From assembly GCA_009841235.1 (NCBI GenBank), contig VXMH01000121.1, positions 1-64,000 on the forward strand: a DNA stretch of 64,000 bases. The letters are read 5' to 3'. Every line of letters starts with the position of its first letter. The stretch's first letter is position 1. Made by a program: the position numbers and the translations under genes. Below, piece after piece: positions 43,389 through 51,914 of the stretch. The notes beneath the pieces were generated by a model that did no database searches, was not told where the DNA came from, and saw nothing but the letters and a program-made list of their open reading frames with translations. This DNA is from Caldilineaceae bacterium SB0661_bin_32 (GTDB taxonomy: Bacteria > Chloroflexota > Anaerolineae > Caldilineales > Caldilineaceae).

Positions 43389-44216
43389 ATGAAACTGATC
43401 GTTTTCAGCAAGATGCTCCAGGAAAAGAGTATTGCCGAACTGATCGAGCTGGCGCAGCAGCACGGCTACGACGGCTATGACCTGGCGGTGCGGCCCGGCC
43501 ATCCGGTCAACCCGGACAACGCGGCCGAAGCCCTGCCGCAGGCCCAGGCGCAGATGGAGCAGGCCGGCCTGCAAATCGGCATGGTCACGGGCAACTTCGA
43601 TCTGCTCACGGCCGACCACCCCCTGGCGGAGCCGCTGCTGGCCGCGATGGACAGCGCGGACGTGCGGCTTCTCAAGCTGGGCTATTTCAGGTTCGAGCCG
43701 CAGACGATGGACTACTGGGAGCAGGTGGAGAATGTGCGCCGGGCCTTTGCCGCCTGGGAGAAGCTGGCCAGTATCTACAACGTCAAGATCTGCTATCACA
43801 CACACTCCCACTACTGCATGGGCCTCAACGCCGCCGCGCTGATGCACCTGCTGCGCGACTTCGACCCCGCCTACCTGGGCGCCTATCTCGACCCCGGCCA
43901 CTTCGCGGTCGACGGCGAACCGTTCGACTTCGGCCTGGCGATGGCGCGCGAGCATCTGAGCATCCTCTCCCTGAAGGATGTCCTCATCGAACGTGTTGAG
44001 AAGAACGGCCACGGCGCCGCCAAACCGCGCTGGGTGGACGCCGGCGATGGAATCGTCGACTGGACTGCCGTTTTCGCCGAGCTGCGCCGGATCGGGTATG
44101 ACGGTTTCCTGTCGATCCACTGCGAGTATGACATCGAGGAAGGCGAGGACTGGTTCGAGACCTTTGTGCGTGAGGTGGCGTTCTTCCGCAAGATGAGAGG
44201 GAACGCCGAGGAGTGA
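43389..44216 (+). CDS. Sugar phosphate isomerase/epimerase, paralog 3
   Basis: 275 residues. 'GYDGYDLAVRPGHPVNPDNA' is a subfamily signature. Metal ligands: 'KICYHTHSH' where a Glu is usual, 'GAYLDPGHFAVDGE' (Asp, His), 'LSLKDVL' and 'SIHCEYD' (Glu). The change from Glu to His in the first ligand set may alter metal binding or reaction. The foreign AAA/DUF4435 pair begins 52 bases after this gene and separates it from paralog 4. Confidence 0.9.
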   Translation: MKLIVFSKMLQEKSIAELIELAQQHGYDGYDLAVRPGHPVNPDNAAEALPQAQAQMEQAGLQIGMVTGNFDLLTADHPLAEPLLAAMDSADVRLLKLGYFRFEPQTMDYWEQVENVRRAFAAWEKLASIYNVKICYHTHSHYCMGLNAAALMHLLRDFDPAYLGAYLDPGHFAVDGEPFDFGLAMAREHLSILSLKDVLIERVEKNGHGAAKPRWVDAGDGIVDWTAVFAELRRIGYDGFLSIHCEYDIEEGEDWFETFVREVAFFRKMRGNAEE

Positions 44217-44268
44217 GGAGTGAGAACGTCTGTCGCCCCTCGCGGGTTGAGTATGGAGGCTCAAGCGG

Positions 44269-45390
44269 ATGATAAAGAGTCTTAAGGTAGAAGGCCTGAA
44301 CAACCGAACTGATGCCGACTTGGAGTTCAATGAAGACCTGAACATCATTACCGGCAAAAATGGGTCGGGAAAGACGACACTGCTGAAACTGCTCTGGTAT
44401 CTGATCAGCGGGAATCTTGAACGGGCTATTCGGGAAATTTTGTTTCGGTCGGTTTCAATTAAAACTGACTCATTTTTTCTGTCTATCACTCCTACTAATT
44501 CTGACAATAGTAGACTTGAGTGTACGTTTCAAAATGGCAAGAAGACAGTCGAAAGTTTCGAAATGCCATTAAGAGACTATTTTGAATGGATACATAACCT
44601 TAATGTACAGATCGCCCGTACGATGCAAGGCAGTTTGTTCTTTCCAACATTTCGAAGAATTGAAGGCGGCTTCGCTGAGGTCGATTCTACATCCTTCGCT
44701 GATCTTGAGTGGTATCATTCAGATCGGCCTAGACGGACAAACACAGAAAGAGCGACAGATGAACTTCAGGAGGCGATGTCGCGTCTTTCAAGAGGAATAT
44801 CGTTCTATGACCATAAGTTTATCGCTTCAATTTCAACACATGACATAGTTGAACTTCTGAGAGAAGAGTACGCCGACATTTCTGGCAAGACGAACAGTCT
44901 TCATGTGCAGTTTTCGAATGAGATTACTCAGAAGATTACAGAGACTAAGGGACGACGCGACGATGCAAATCCTGTGCTGAATGACATCAAGAAGCGCGTT
45001 GAGCAGGTTACTCAAGAACGAGAAGGGTTGCTCAGACCATTCTCAGTTTTGGCAGAACTTATCCATGACATCTTTCAGTACAAGGGCATTCGTGTTAACC
45101 CCGTGATTACCCTTGGTGAGACAACAGAGGCTATCGCATCTGACAAACTATCCGCTGGGGAAAAACAGATGTTGAGCTTTTTATGCTACAACACGTTTAG
45201 CGAGAATGCCGCCATATTTATTGACGAACCGGAATTGAGCTTGCACGTGGACTGGCAGAGGTTGTTGCTGCCGACGCTGCTGGAGCAGGGGACCGGGAAT
45301 CAGTTTTTCATAGCCACACATTCACCCTTCATTTACGCCAAGTACCCTGACAAGGAAATTCTGTTGGGAGAGGATCGGGGAGACAACTGA
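44269..45390 (+). CDS. AAA-family (AAA15/21) ATPase, AriA-like defence sensor
   Basis: 373 residues. Walker A 'GKNGSGKTTLL' (about 29-39), a long inserted coiled or helical middle part, ABC-type signature 'LSAGEKQML', Walker B 'AIFIDEPELSLH' and 'FFIATHSPF' near the end. This is the SMC/RecF-like AAA of OLD, Gabija-like and PARIS systems. The next gene overlaps by one base (TGATG) and encodes a DUF4435 Toprim-type protein, the AriA-AriB order of PARIS. AriA cages AriB until a phage anti-restriction protein is sensed. It is shorter than known AriA (about 450 residues). AT-rich, inserted in sugar genes. Confidence 0.85.
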   Translation: MIKSLKVEGLNNRTDADLEFNEDLNIITGKNGSGKTTLLKLLWYLISGNLERAIREILFRSVSIKTDSFFLSITPTNSDNSRLECTFQNGKKTVESFEMPLRDYFEWIHNLNVQIARTMQGSLFFPTFRRIEGGFAEVDSTSFADLEWYHSDRPRRTNTERATDELQEAMSRLSRGISFYDHKFIASISTHDIVELLREEYADISGKTNSLHVQFSNEITQKITETKGRRDDANPVLNDIKKRVEQVTQEREGLLRPFSVLAELIHDIFQYKGIRVNPVITLGETTEAIASDKLSAGEKQMLSFLCYNTFSENAAIFIDEPELSLHVDWQRLLLPTLLEQGTGNQFFIATHSPFIYAKYPDKEILLGEDRGDN

Positions 45391-46181
45391 TGCCGCTACC
45401 GTCCCCGACGGTAAAGGAGTTGATCGCCACGCTTCGTCGATCTACTCTGCCAACGGTTCTTGTAGAAGGCCAGGATGATATGCGCATCTATCGCTGGGTA
45501 GAGGAGCGCCTTGGCAGTCGAACCGCTAATGTACTACCTACGGGTGGCAGAAACAACCTGCTACGAGTATATGCAGAGAGGCATAAATTCGCTGGTCTGC
45601 CGGTCGCTTTTGTCGCCGACAGGGACATGTGGCTGTTTTCAGGGATTCAACCGGATTACGACGAGGTGATTTGGACGGAAGGATACAGCGTTGAGAATGA
45701 CCTGTATGCAGACGCTAAACGGGAGAATCTTCTGGAGAACCTTCTGGACACCGAGGAGGCGCAGGAACATCAGAAGCTGCTGGAAGCCATTGTCGAATGG
45801 TTTGCATTTGAAGTTGAAGAACATTTAGCAGGACGACCCGATGAGGTCAAGATTCACTGCAATCAGGTTGTCCCGCTTGGGCATACACAGATGGACGAAG
45901 ATTTCCGTAATAGACGCGGCTTTCGCCCGCCTAGAGCGGAAATCCATAGACAGATCAGAGAAAAATATCAACTACAGTTGCGAGGCAAGCAGCTTTTCCA
46001 GATGCTGGTCCGCTTTCTCAGTGCGTCGGACAGGGAGAGCAAATTTAGCTATCCCAATCTGTATGAAATGGCATTCAAGATACCCTCTTCTCACCCTTTG
46101 ATGAGTCGTTTACTACGAAAGATCGAACACGCAATTGAGAACCAAGAGTCCATTTCAAGGCACGCCACCGCAGTGGACTAA
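45390..46181 (+). CDS. DUF4435 Toprim-like nuclease, AriB-like defence effector
   Basis: 263 residues. Toprim acidic residues are seen as Glu 26 in 'TVLVEGQDDMRIYRW' and Asp 77/Asp 79 in 'VAFVADRDMWLF', with 'YSVENDLYAD' following, the DUF4435 hallmark. In PARIS, AriB is a Toprim nuclease released from AriA that cleaves host tRNA and aborts infection. The active residues are intact. The start overlaps the ATPase stop (TGATG). The gene ends 30 bases before the next sugar isomerase, so the cassette is compact. Confidence 0.85.
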   Translation: MPLPSPTVKELIATLRRSTLPTVLVEGQDDMRIYRWVEERLGSRTANVLPTGGRNNLLRVYAERHKFAGLPVAFVADRDMWLFSGIQPDYDEVIWTEGYSVENDLYADAKRENLLENLLDTEEAQEHQKLLEAIVEWFAFEVEEHLAGRPDEVKIHCNQVVPLGHTQMDEDFRNRRGFRPPRAEIHRQIREKYQLQLRGKQLFQMLVRFLSASDRESKFSYPNLYEMAFKIPSSHPLMSRLLRKIEHAIENQESISRHATAVD

Positions 46182-46211
46182 GAAAGAAATTAACCTGAAA
46201 GGATTACACCC

Positions 46212-47051
46212 TTGCCTTACCCCTACCCACTCGTATTCAGCACACTCGGCTCGCCGGGCTGGTCGCTGGAACGCGCCGCGGAGCAGGCGGTTGCCGACGG
46301 CTACGCCGGGCTGGAAGTCCGCATCCTGGACGGCCAGGTGATCTCGCCGCACCTGCCGGCTGAGCGTCGCGCCGCCATCCGCACCCTGATGAAAGAGCAC
46401 GGGCTTGTTATCGCTGGCATCGGCGCGTCCACACGCTTCTCCTCTCCGGACGCCGACGACCGCGCCAAGCATCTGGCCGACCTGCGCGCCTACCTGGCCC
46501 TGGCCAGCGACCTGGAGGTGCCGATCGTGCGCACCTTCGGCGGCGGCCCGTCCGAGGGCCAGACGATGGAAGACGTGATCGATCTGGTCGCCGCCAGCCT
46601 GACGGAGGCCGCGCCGGACGCAGAGCGGCACGGCGTCACCATCTGCCTGGAGACCCACGACGCCTTCTGCCGCGGGCAGGAGGTGGCGGGTGTGCTGGAC
46701 CAGGTCGATTCACCCTGGGTCAAGGCGGTCTGGGACGTGCATCATCCCTTCCGCATGGGCGAATCGATCGAGGATACGTGGAGCTACATCGGTTCACGCC
46801 TGGCCCATGTCCACATGAAAGACGCTCTGCGCAGGAATGACAGTAGCTGGGAACTGAAGCTGATGGGTGAGGGCGAAGTTCCCTGTCGGGAGATCCTCCA
46901 CCTGCTGGCGGCGAAGGGCTACGACGGTTATATCTGCGCCGAGTGGGAGAAGGCGTGGCACCCTGAGGTCGAGGAGCCGGAGATCGCCATCCCCCAGCAC
47001 GCACAAGTTCTGCGCCAGTGGATGGCTGAGGACGCGGCTGGAAACGGCTAG
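46212..47051 (+). CDS. Sugar phosphate isomerase/epimerase, paralog 4
   Basis: 279 residues. A TTG start is supported by AAAGGA eight bases upstream and by 'LVFSTLGSPGWSLERAAEQA', the usual opening of the family. Ligands: 'TICLETHDAF' (Glu), 'AVWDVHHPF' (Asp, His), 'VHMKDAL' (His) and 'ICAEWEKAW' (Glu). The composition returns to the high-GC type right after the AT-rich defence pair. It is followed 8 bases later by a hydroxyacid dehydrogenase. Confidence 0.92.
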   Translation: MPYPYPLVFSTLGSPGWSLERAAEQAVADGYAGLEVRILDGQVISPHLPAERRAAIRTLMKEHGLVIAGIGASTRFSSPDADDRAKHLADLRAYLALASDLEVPIVRTFGGGPSEGQTMEDVIDLVAASLTEAAPDAERHGVTICLETHDAFCRGQEVAGVLDQVDSPWVKAVWDVHHPFRMGESIEDTWSYIGSRLAHVHMKDALRRNDSSWELKLMGEGEVPCREILHLLAAKGYDGYICAEWEKAWHPEVEEPEIAIPQHAQVLRQWMAEDAAGNG

Positions 47052-47059
47052 TGCAGTGA

Positions 47060-48103
47060 ATGGCGGCGCCGCCGCCGGGGGACGCAATGGGCATGGAAAA
47101 ACCGAAAGGGCTGTACCTGCTGGGGGAGAGCGCCTTTGCCCGCATATACGGGGAAGACACGCGCCGCGACATCGGAGCGGAGGTGGAGATCGTTGCGCCG
47201 TTGCAGACGCCGGAGTCAATCGCGGCGGACCCATCGGTGCTGGCCGATGTCTCGCTGATCTTCTCCGGCTGGGGTATGGCGCGCGTGGATGAGGCCTTTC
47301 TCGACGCCGCGCCCAACCTGGAGGCGCTCTTCTACGCCGCCGGCACGGTCCGCTACTTTGTGACCGGTGCGCTCTGGGAGCGGAACGTGCGCCTGACCAG
47401 CGGCTACGGCGCCAATGCCGAATTCGTAGCGCCCTACACACTCGCGCAGATCATTCTCAGCCTGAAACGGGTCTGGCATTTCGCCAACAAGCTCCGCAGC
47501 GAAGCGGGCTACGACCCGTTTGCAAAGGAGTCGCTGCCCGGCCTCTACACCGGCGTCGTCGGCCTGATCTCGCTGGGCCAGGTCGGGCTCCGGGTCGCGC
47601 GCCTGCTGCACGAAACGCTGCCCGCCGTGCGCGTTCTGGCTTACGACCCCTTCCTGACGCCGGTTTTGGCCGCGGAGCTGAACGTGGAGCCGGTCGGGCT
47701 GGAGGAGCTGTTCCGCAGCTGCGACGTGGTCTCGCTGCATACGCCCTGGCTGCCGGAGACGGTCGGCATGATAACCGGCGCGCACCTGGCCTCGATGAAA
47801 GAGGGCGCCGCGTTCATCAACACGGCGCGCGGCGCGGTCGTAAACGAGCCCGAAATGATCGCCGTGCTGCAGCAGCGCCCGGACCTGTTCGCGCTGCTGG
47901 ATGTCACCCACCCGGAGCCGCCTGCCGCGGGGTCGCCCCTCTACAGCCTGCCCAACGTGCTCCTTACGCCCCACATCGCCGGCGCGCACAACACAGAATG
48001 CCTGCTCATGGGCCGCACGATGGTGACCGAGCTGGCCCGCTACCTGGCGGGTGAGCGCATGGAGTACGAGGTCACACAGGAGATGCTGCCGCTGCTGGCC
48101 TGA
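47060..48103 (+). CDS. D-isomer-specific 2-hydroxyacid dehydrogenase
   Basis: 347 residues (or 338 from the second ATG at 47087). The NAD motif is 'VGLISLGQVGLRVARLL', a Ser-containing variant of GxGxxG. Catalytic Arg is in 'NTARGAVVNE', Glu in 'THPEPPAAG' and His in 'TPHIAGAHN'. It reduces 2-keto acids or oxidises 2-hydroxy acids. Its place beside isomerases and SDRs suggests a sugar-acid breakdown product as substrate. Cytoplasmic. Confidence 0.92.
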   Translation: MAAPPPGDAMGMEKPKGLYLLGESAFARIYGEDTRRDIGAEVEIVAPLQTPESIAADPSVLADVSLIFSGWGMARVDEAFLDAAPNLEALFYAAGTVRYFVTGALWERNVRLTSGYGANAEFVAPYTLAQIILSLKRVWHFANKLRSEAGYDPFAKESLPGLYTGVVGLISLGQVGLRVARLLHETLPAVRVLAYDPFLTPVLAAELNVEPVGLEELFRSCDVVSLHTPWLPETVGMITGAHLASMKEGAAFINTARGAVVNEPEMIAVLQQRPDLFALLDVTHPEPPAAGSPLYSLPNVLLTPHIAGAHNTECLLMGRTMVTELARYLAGERMEYEVTQEMLPLLA

Positions 48104-48169
48104 TGCGGACCATCTTCCTGCCGCTCGGGCATCCCACCAGCGCAGCCTCCGTCCCCGACAGGATCACCT

Positions 48170-48946
48170 ATGTTTCTGCCCGGACTCGTCTCGATCACCT
48201 TTCGCCAACTCACTGCAGCTGAAATCATCGCCCTGGTGACGCAGGCCGGCCTGGCCGCGGTTGAATGGGGCGGGGATATCCACGTTCCGCACGGGGATGA
48301 GGCGCAGGCGCGTACGGTCGCCCGCATGGCCGCCGGCGCCGGTCTGCACGTGGCGGCCTACGGCTCCTACTACCGCGTCGGCCATCCGGAAACCGGCCCG
48401 TTCGAGGCGGTGCTGGCCTCTGCGGTGGCGCTCGGCGCGCCGCAGATACGCGTCTGGCCTGGAAACCAGGGTAGTGACGGAGCGGACGAGGCCTACTTTC
48501 AGACGGTCGTAGAGGACAGCCGCCGCATCGCCGACCTGGCCCAGGCCGAAGGGCTTGGCATCGTCTACGAGTTCCACGCCAATACGCTCACCGACACGAA
48601 CGCGGCGGCATTGCGTCTCCTGCAGACCGTCGCTCATGCCAACGTGCGCTCGCTGTGGCAGCCGCCCCGCTTCGCCGCACGCGCCGACAACCTCGCCGGA
48701 TTGGAGATGCTGCGGCCCTGGCTGGAGCATCTGCATGTCTTCCACTGGCATCTGCAGACCGGAGAGCGCCGTCCCCTGGCAGAGGGCGAGGACCTCTGGC
48801 GGGACTATCTGGCGCATGCAGCGCATCCCGGCCGTACACGCTACGCGCTGCTGGAGTTCGTTGAGGACGACGCGCCGCAGGCCTTCCTGCGCGATGCCGC
48901 AACACTGCTGCGGTGGCTCGGCAACGGATCCGCCGCGAGCGGCTGA
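48170..48946 (+). CDS. Sugar phosphate isomerase/epimerase, paralog 5
   Basis: 258 residues, the shortest and most diverged of the five. 'LAAVEWGGDIHVPHGDEAQA' opens the barrel and 'GIVYEFHANTLTD' provides the first ligand (Glu). The later set reads 'SLWQPP' where D/H are usual, then 'HLHVFHWHL' and 'ALLEFVEDD'. The lost Asp/His near residue 165 suggests a changed or weakened metal site. Confidence 0.88.
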   Translation: MFLPGLVSITFRQLTAAEIIALVTQAGLAAVEWGGDIHVPHGDEAQARTVARMAAGAGLHVAAYGSYYRVGHPETGPFEAVLASAVALGAPQIRVWPGNQGSDGADEAYFQTVVEDSRRIADLAQAEGLGIVYEFHANTLTDTNAAALRLLQTVAHANVRSLWQPPRFAARADNLAGLEMLRPWLEHLHVFHWHLQTGERRPLAEGEDLWRDYLAHAAHPGRTRYALLEFVEDDAPQAFLRDAATLLRWLGNGSAASG

Positions 48947-48969
48947 CCACCGTCCTCTGACCGCGACCC

Positions 48970-50277
48970 ATGGCCCGCGTCCGCCAGCAGCCCCCTACTG
49001 ATCCGGATGGTTCTGACGCCGTCCTCGCGCTCACAGTTCGCCCCTGGGCGCCGGCCGCGGTCAATCAGCACGTGCGCCTCGTGCTGGGGGATGCCGAATG
49101 TGCGGCCCGCGACGCTGTCTGGGTGGAGATCAGCTTTGGGCTTGAGGACGCGCCCCTGACCTGTCTGCGCCACATCCTGCAGGTTGACGGCTGGCGCTTG
49201 GCCGGACTGATCGAACAGCTCCTCAACGGCGCGACCCCCTACGCTACCTGGCGCAGCGGCTGCCCGCCGGCGCTCCTCATGGCGCGCGCCGGGGACGCCG
49301 ACGCCCAGGGCAACCCGACCTATCAGCTGACCCTGCAGCTGACCGCCAGCGCGCTGACCGACGCCGGGCCCCGTGACGGCTCCGCCATCACCTTCGCCCT
49401 GGACCGGATCGGCGGTGGGGAGCTTCTGCGTTTCGGGGAAACGTTCGACCAGGAGTTGGGCCAGGCGCTGGATCACAAGTGGCCCGCCGCTACCTTGACC
49501 GGTGCGGCGGCGTCCGGCCTGGAGATAAACACCTTCAGCAACCGCGTCAACGCGATGGCCTACGACTCGCTCGGCACCGACTACAGCCACGACTATCTGG
49601 CCGAACCATTCTTCCGTGAGGCGTTCGAGGGCTGGCTGGGGATGCTGCCCGCCGGTGGCCGCGCACTGGAGATCGGTTGCGGGCACGGCATACCGATCGC
49701 GGCTACACTGGCAGCCGCAGGACTACGTGTAACCGGCATCGATCCATCGGCGCAGATGATCGCCGAGGTCCGGCAGGCTGTGCCGGGGCAGGATATTCGT
49801 CAGCTGGCACTGGTGGAGTTGGAGGAAACGAACGCCTTCGACGGGGCCTGCTGCTTCTTTTCGCTGCTGTGCATGGACCCGATCGAGCTGCGGATTGGGT
49901 TGGCGCGGCTGCACCGGGCGCTGAAACCCGGTGCGCCGCTGCTGATCGTCTCCGGTGTGCCGGATCAGTTCACGCGTACGTCACCCCTGCGCAGCGTACA
50001 GGGGCGGACCACCTGGGAGTGGCCCTACGATCACGAGGACATGGCCGCCGTTCTGACCGCAGGCGGGCAGTGGCAGGTCGCGGCGGAGGCGCTGCGGTTT
50101 TACGATACGGATACGCTCCAGCAGATCGAGGCAACCTCGCTGGACCAGCTGGCTGCCGACCCCCGCTATCTGCCCGACGCTGAGATGTCCGATCCCCTGG
50201 AGTTTGCGACGGGGAAGCGGACTGTTAAGGGGGTGTATGCGCTGGTCGCGCGCAGGATGGCGGTGGGTAGTGGGTAG
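48970..50277 (+). CDS. Class I SAM-dependent methyltransferase with extra N-terminal domain
   Basis: 435 residues. The first 170 or so form an alpha/beta domain I do not recognise ('WVEISFGLEDAPLTCLRHIL'). The methyltransferase spans about 190-430, with motif I 'ALEIGCGHGIPIAA', 'VTGIDPSAQM' for the ribose-binding acid and 'FDGACCFFSLLCMD' for the post-I strand, as in UbiE-type small-molecule enzymes. It lies 23 bases after paralog 5. The target is unknown. Confidence 0.85.
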   Translation: MARVRQQPPTDPDGSDAVLALTVRPWAPAAVNQHVRLVLGDAECAARDAVWVEISFGLEDAPLTCLRHILQVDGWRLAGLIEQLLNGATPYATWRSGCPPALLMARAGDADAQGNPTYQLTLQLTASALTDAGPRDGSAITFALDRIGGGELLRFGETFDQELGQALDHKWPAATLTGAAASGLEINTFSNRVNAMAYDSLGTDYSHDYLAEPFFREAFEGWLGMLPAGGRALEIGCGHGIPIAATLAAAGLRVTGIDPSAQMIAEVRQAVPGQDIRQLALVELEETNAFDGACCFFSLLCMDPIELRIGLARLHRALKPGAPLLIVSGVPDQFTRTSPLRSVQGRTTWEWPYDHEDMAAVLTAGGQWQVAAEALRFYDTDTLQQIEATSLDQLAADPRYLPDAEMSDPLEFATGKRTVKGVYALVARRMAVGSG

Positions 50278-50333
50278 TTGAATGGTCCGACCGGCAGTTC
50301 CAGGATCTAGAGGGACGGTCGCGGATCAGTCTG

Positions 50334-51914
50334 CTAGCCATCCGGAGGGGCAACCACCTGCACGTTCTCACTATTGGTCGCGGTCACAAGCGGCCCGTAA
50401 ACCCAACCAGTTCGGTCCCCAATACTGATCTGCCACCAGTCGCCAAGACCAGGACTTCTGCCGGTGATTTCGTACCATGCTCCGGCTGCGGCTGTTCCTA
50501 TGACAGCGTAATTGGTACCAGGGCCTTCCCTCACGTTTACTGGTGTGTTTATCGTCACCCAAGACGTCATGGAAGTCAATCTAGCTGTAGGGGAGGCTTG
50601 CTCCACAGTTAAGACATAGCCGCTTGGCGGTTCCCATCTGCTTGCCACGCCTAGTATGTATTCCCCCGTATGTGGCGCCTTGAAGACAACCCTTGCGTCC
50701 AATCCGAACAGGCCGCCTCCGCTGTTCTCATCCCGTAACCACACCTCTAGAGTCTCTCCCCGATAACCCCATACAGTGATTTGGGTGTCAGCCAAGATTG
50801 ACATAGCCACAATTTCGACCGTCTCATCTCTCGCCAGGTCCAGATAATAATAGTCAATATCCGTAGGGAAATCGATATTGCCGTGGAGGATTTGTCCAAC
50901 CCGAATCTCCTTACCTCTGTCCGGGTCATCGAACTGCACAAGTCGGTGGCTCGCTGCCAAGCTTGTCTCTCTCGAAATCTGCTGCGGGATCAAAAAGAGC
51001 GGTCCATACCCTCGAGTAACAAAGGAAAATGAACTGGTCTCGACATCGGCCTGAGTGTCGCCGTAGGAGTCGACGATCTGGAAACTTACATCGTTCCCAC
51101 CGCTAAACTCGATCTCGATTGCAGTTCCGGGCGGTTCGTTGATGATGTAGGCATCTCCATAGTTGCGCGGCGTCAGTCTATAGCGGAGGGAGCCGCCTTC
51201 CATGTCGAACTGTCTCTTGCCAAGGCCGGACGGATCCCTGCCGGCAATCAGTTGACGGACGCGCGGCAGAAGGTCGGCGGACGAGGCGGCGAGTCCGAAC
51301 TCCTTGCGGAAAGAAAAACCGCTGATGCCGATTACATCACCCATGTCGGATACCAGCGCGCCGCCACTTTGTCCCCCTGTAATCGCAGCATCGGTCTGGA
51401 AAAAAGTGATCCCAACCGACTCCCACTCTCGCAGACGCGACAGGATGCCCCGAGTCATCGTCGTTTTCGGATAGGCTTCGACCTCGCCTGGGTAGCCAAT
51501 AAGATACACTTCGGAGCCAATCGATATGTTTTCCCCATCGAGCATAGGCACGGGCTCCACGGGGGTAGAAATTGGGCCTAGAACGGCTAAGTCCACCAAC
51601 AGGTCCCAGCCAATTACTGGCACTTCCCTGTAGTCGGTACCATCTGGAAACACGACACGAACGGCGTTGAATGGCCAAACCACATGGGCGTTCGTCACTA
51701 CGTATCCCCCTTCAACAAGCACACCGCTGCCTGTGGCAGTGCTCGTATGAATGAAGACTATTGCCGGCGAGACCTTTTCGAAAATATGGGCGGAGGAGAA
51801 CTTCTCTGTAGTTGCCGTAGATGTCGAAGTTGTCGAAGCTGTGGCGAAGCAGAACGGCAACTCAAGATCCTCGAAGTCATTGCCTTCAACGTTTCCCAAA
51901 TGGCAGGAACACAC
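50334..51914 (-). pseudogene. Trypsin-like protease plus SH3 half of a frameshifted LRR-protease gene
   Basis: Open frame of 526 codons with no signal and no credible start of its own. From its codon 13 or so, 'NDFEDLELPFC' is exactly the sequence expected after the last leucine-rich repeat of the upstream gene. The protease has His 77 ('TNAHVV'), Asp 108 ('LLVDLAVL') and Ser 183 ('TGGQSGGAL'), the intact HtrA/trypsin triad. A beta domain pair follows (about 210-440), then an SH3b domain 'VNVREGPGTNYAVIG' and 'GWVYGPLV' at the end. It is the C-terminal part of a secreted protein. A one-base frameshift near 51895-51905 separates it from the LRR part; the ribosome might still frameshift there. 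Confidence 0.8.
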
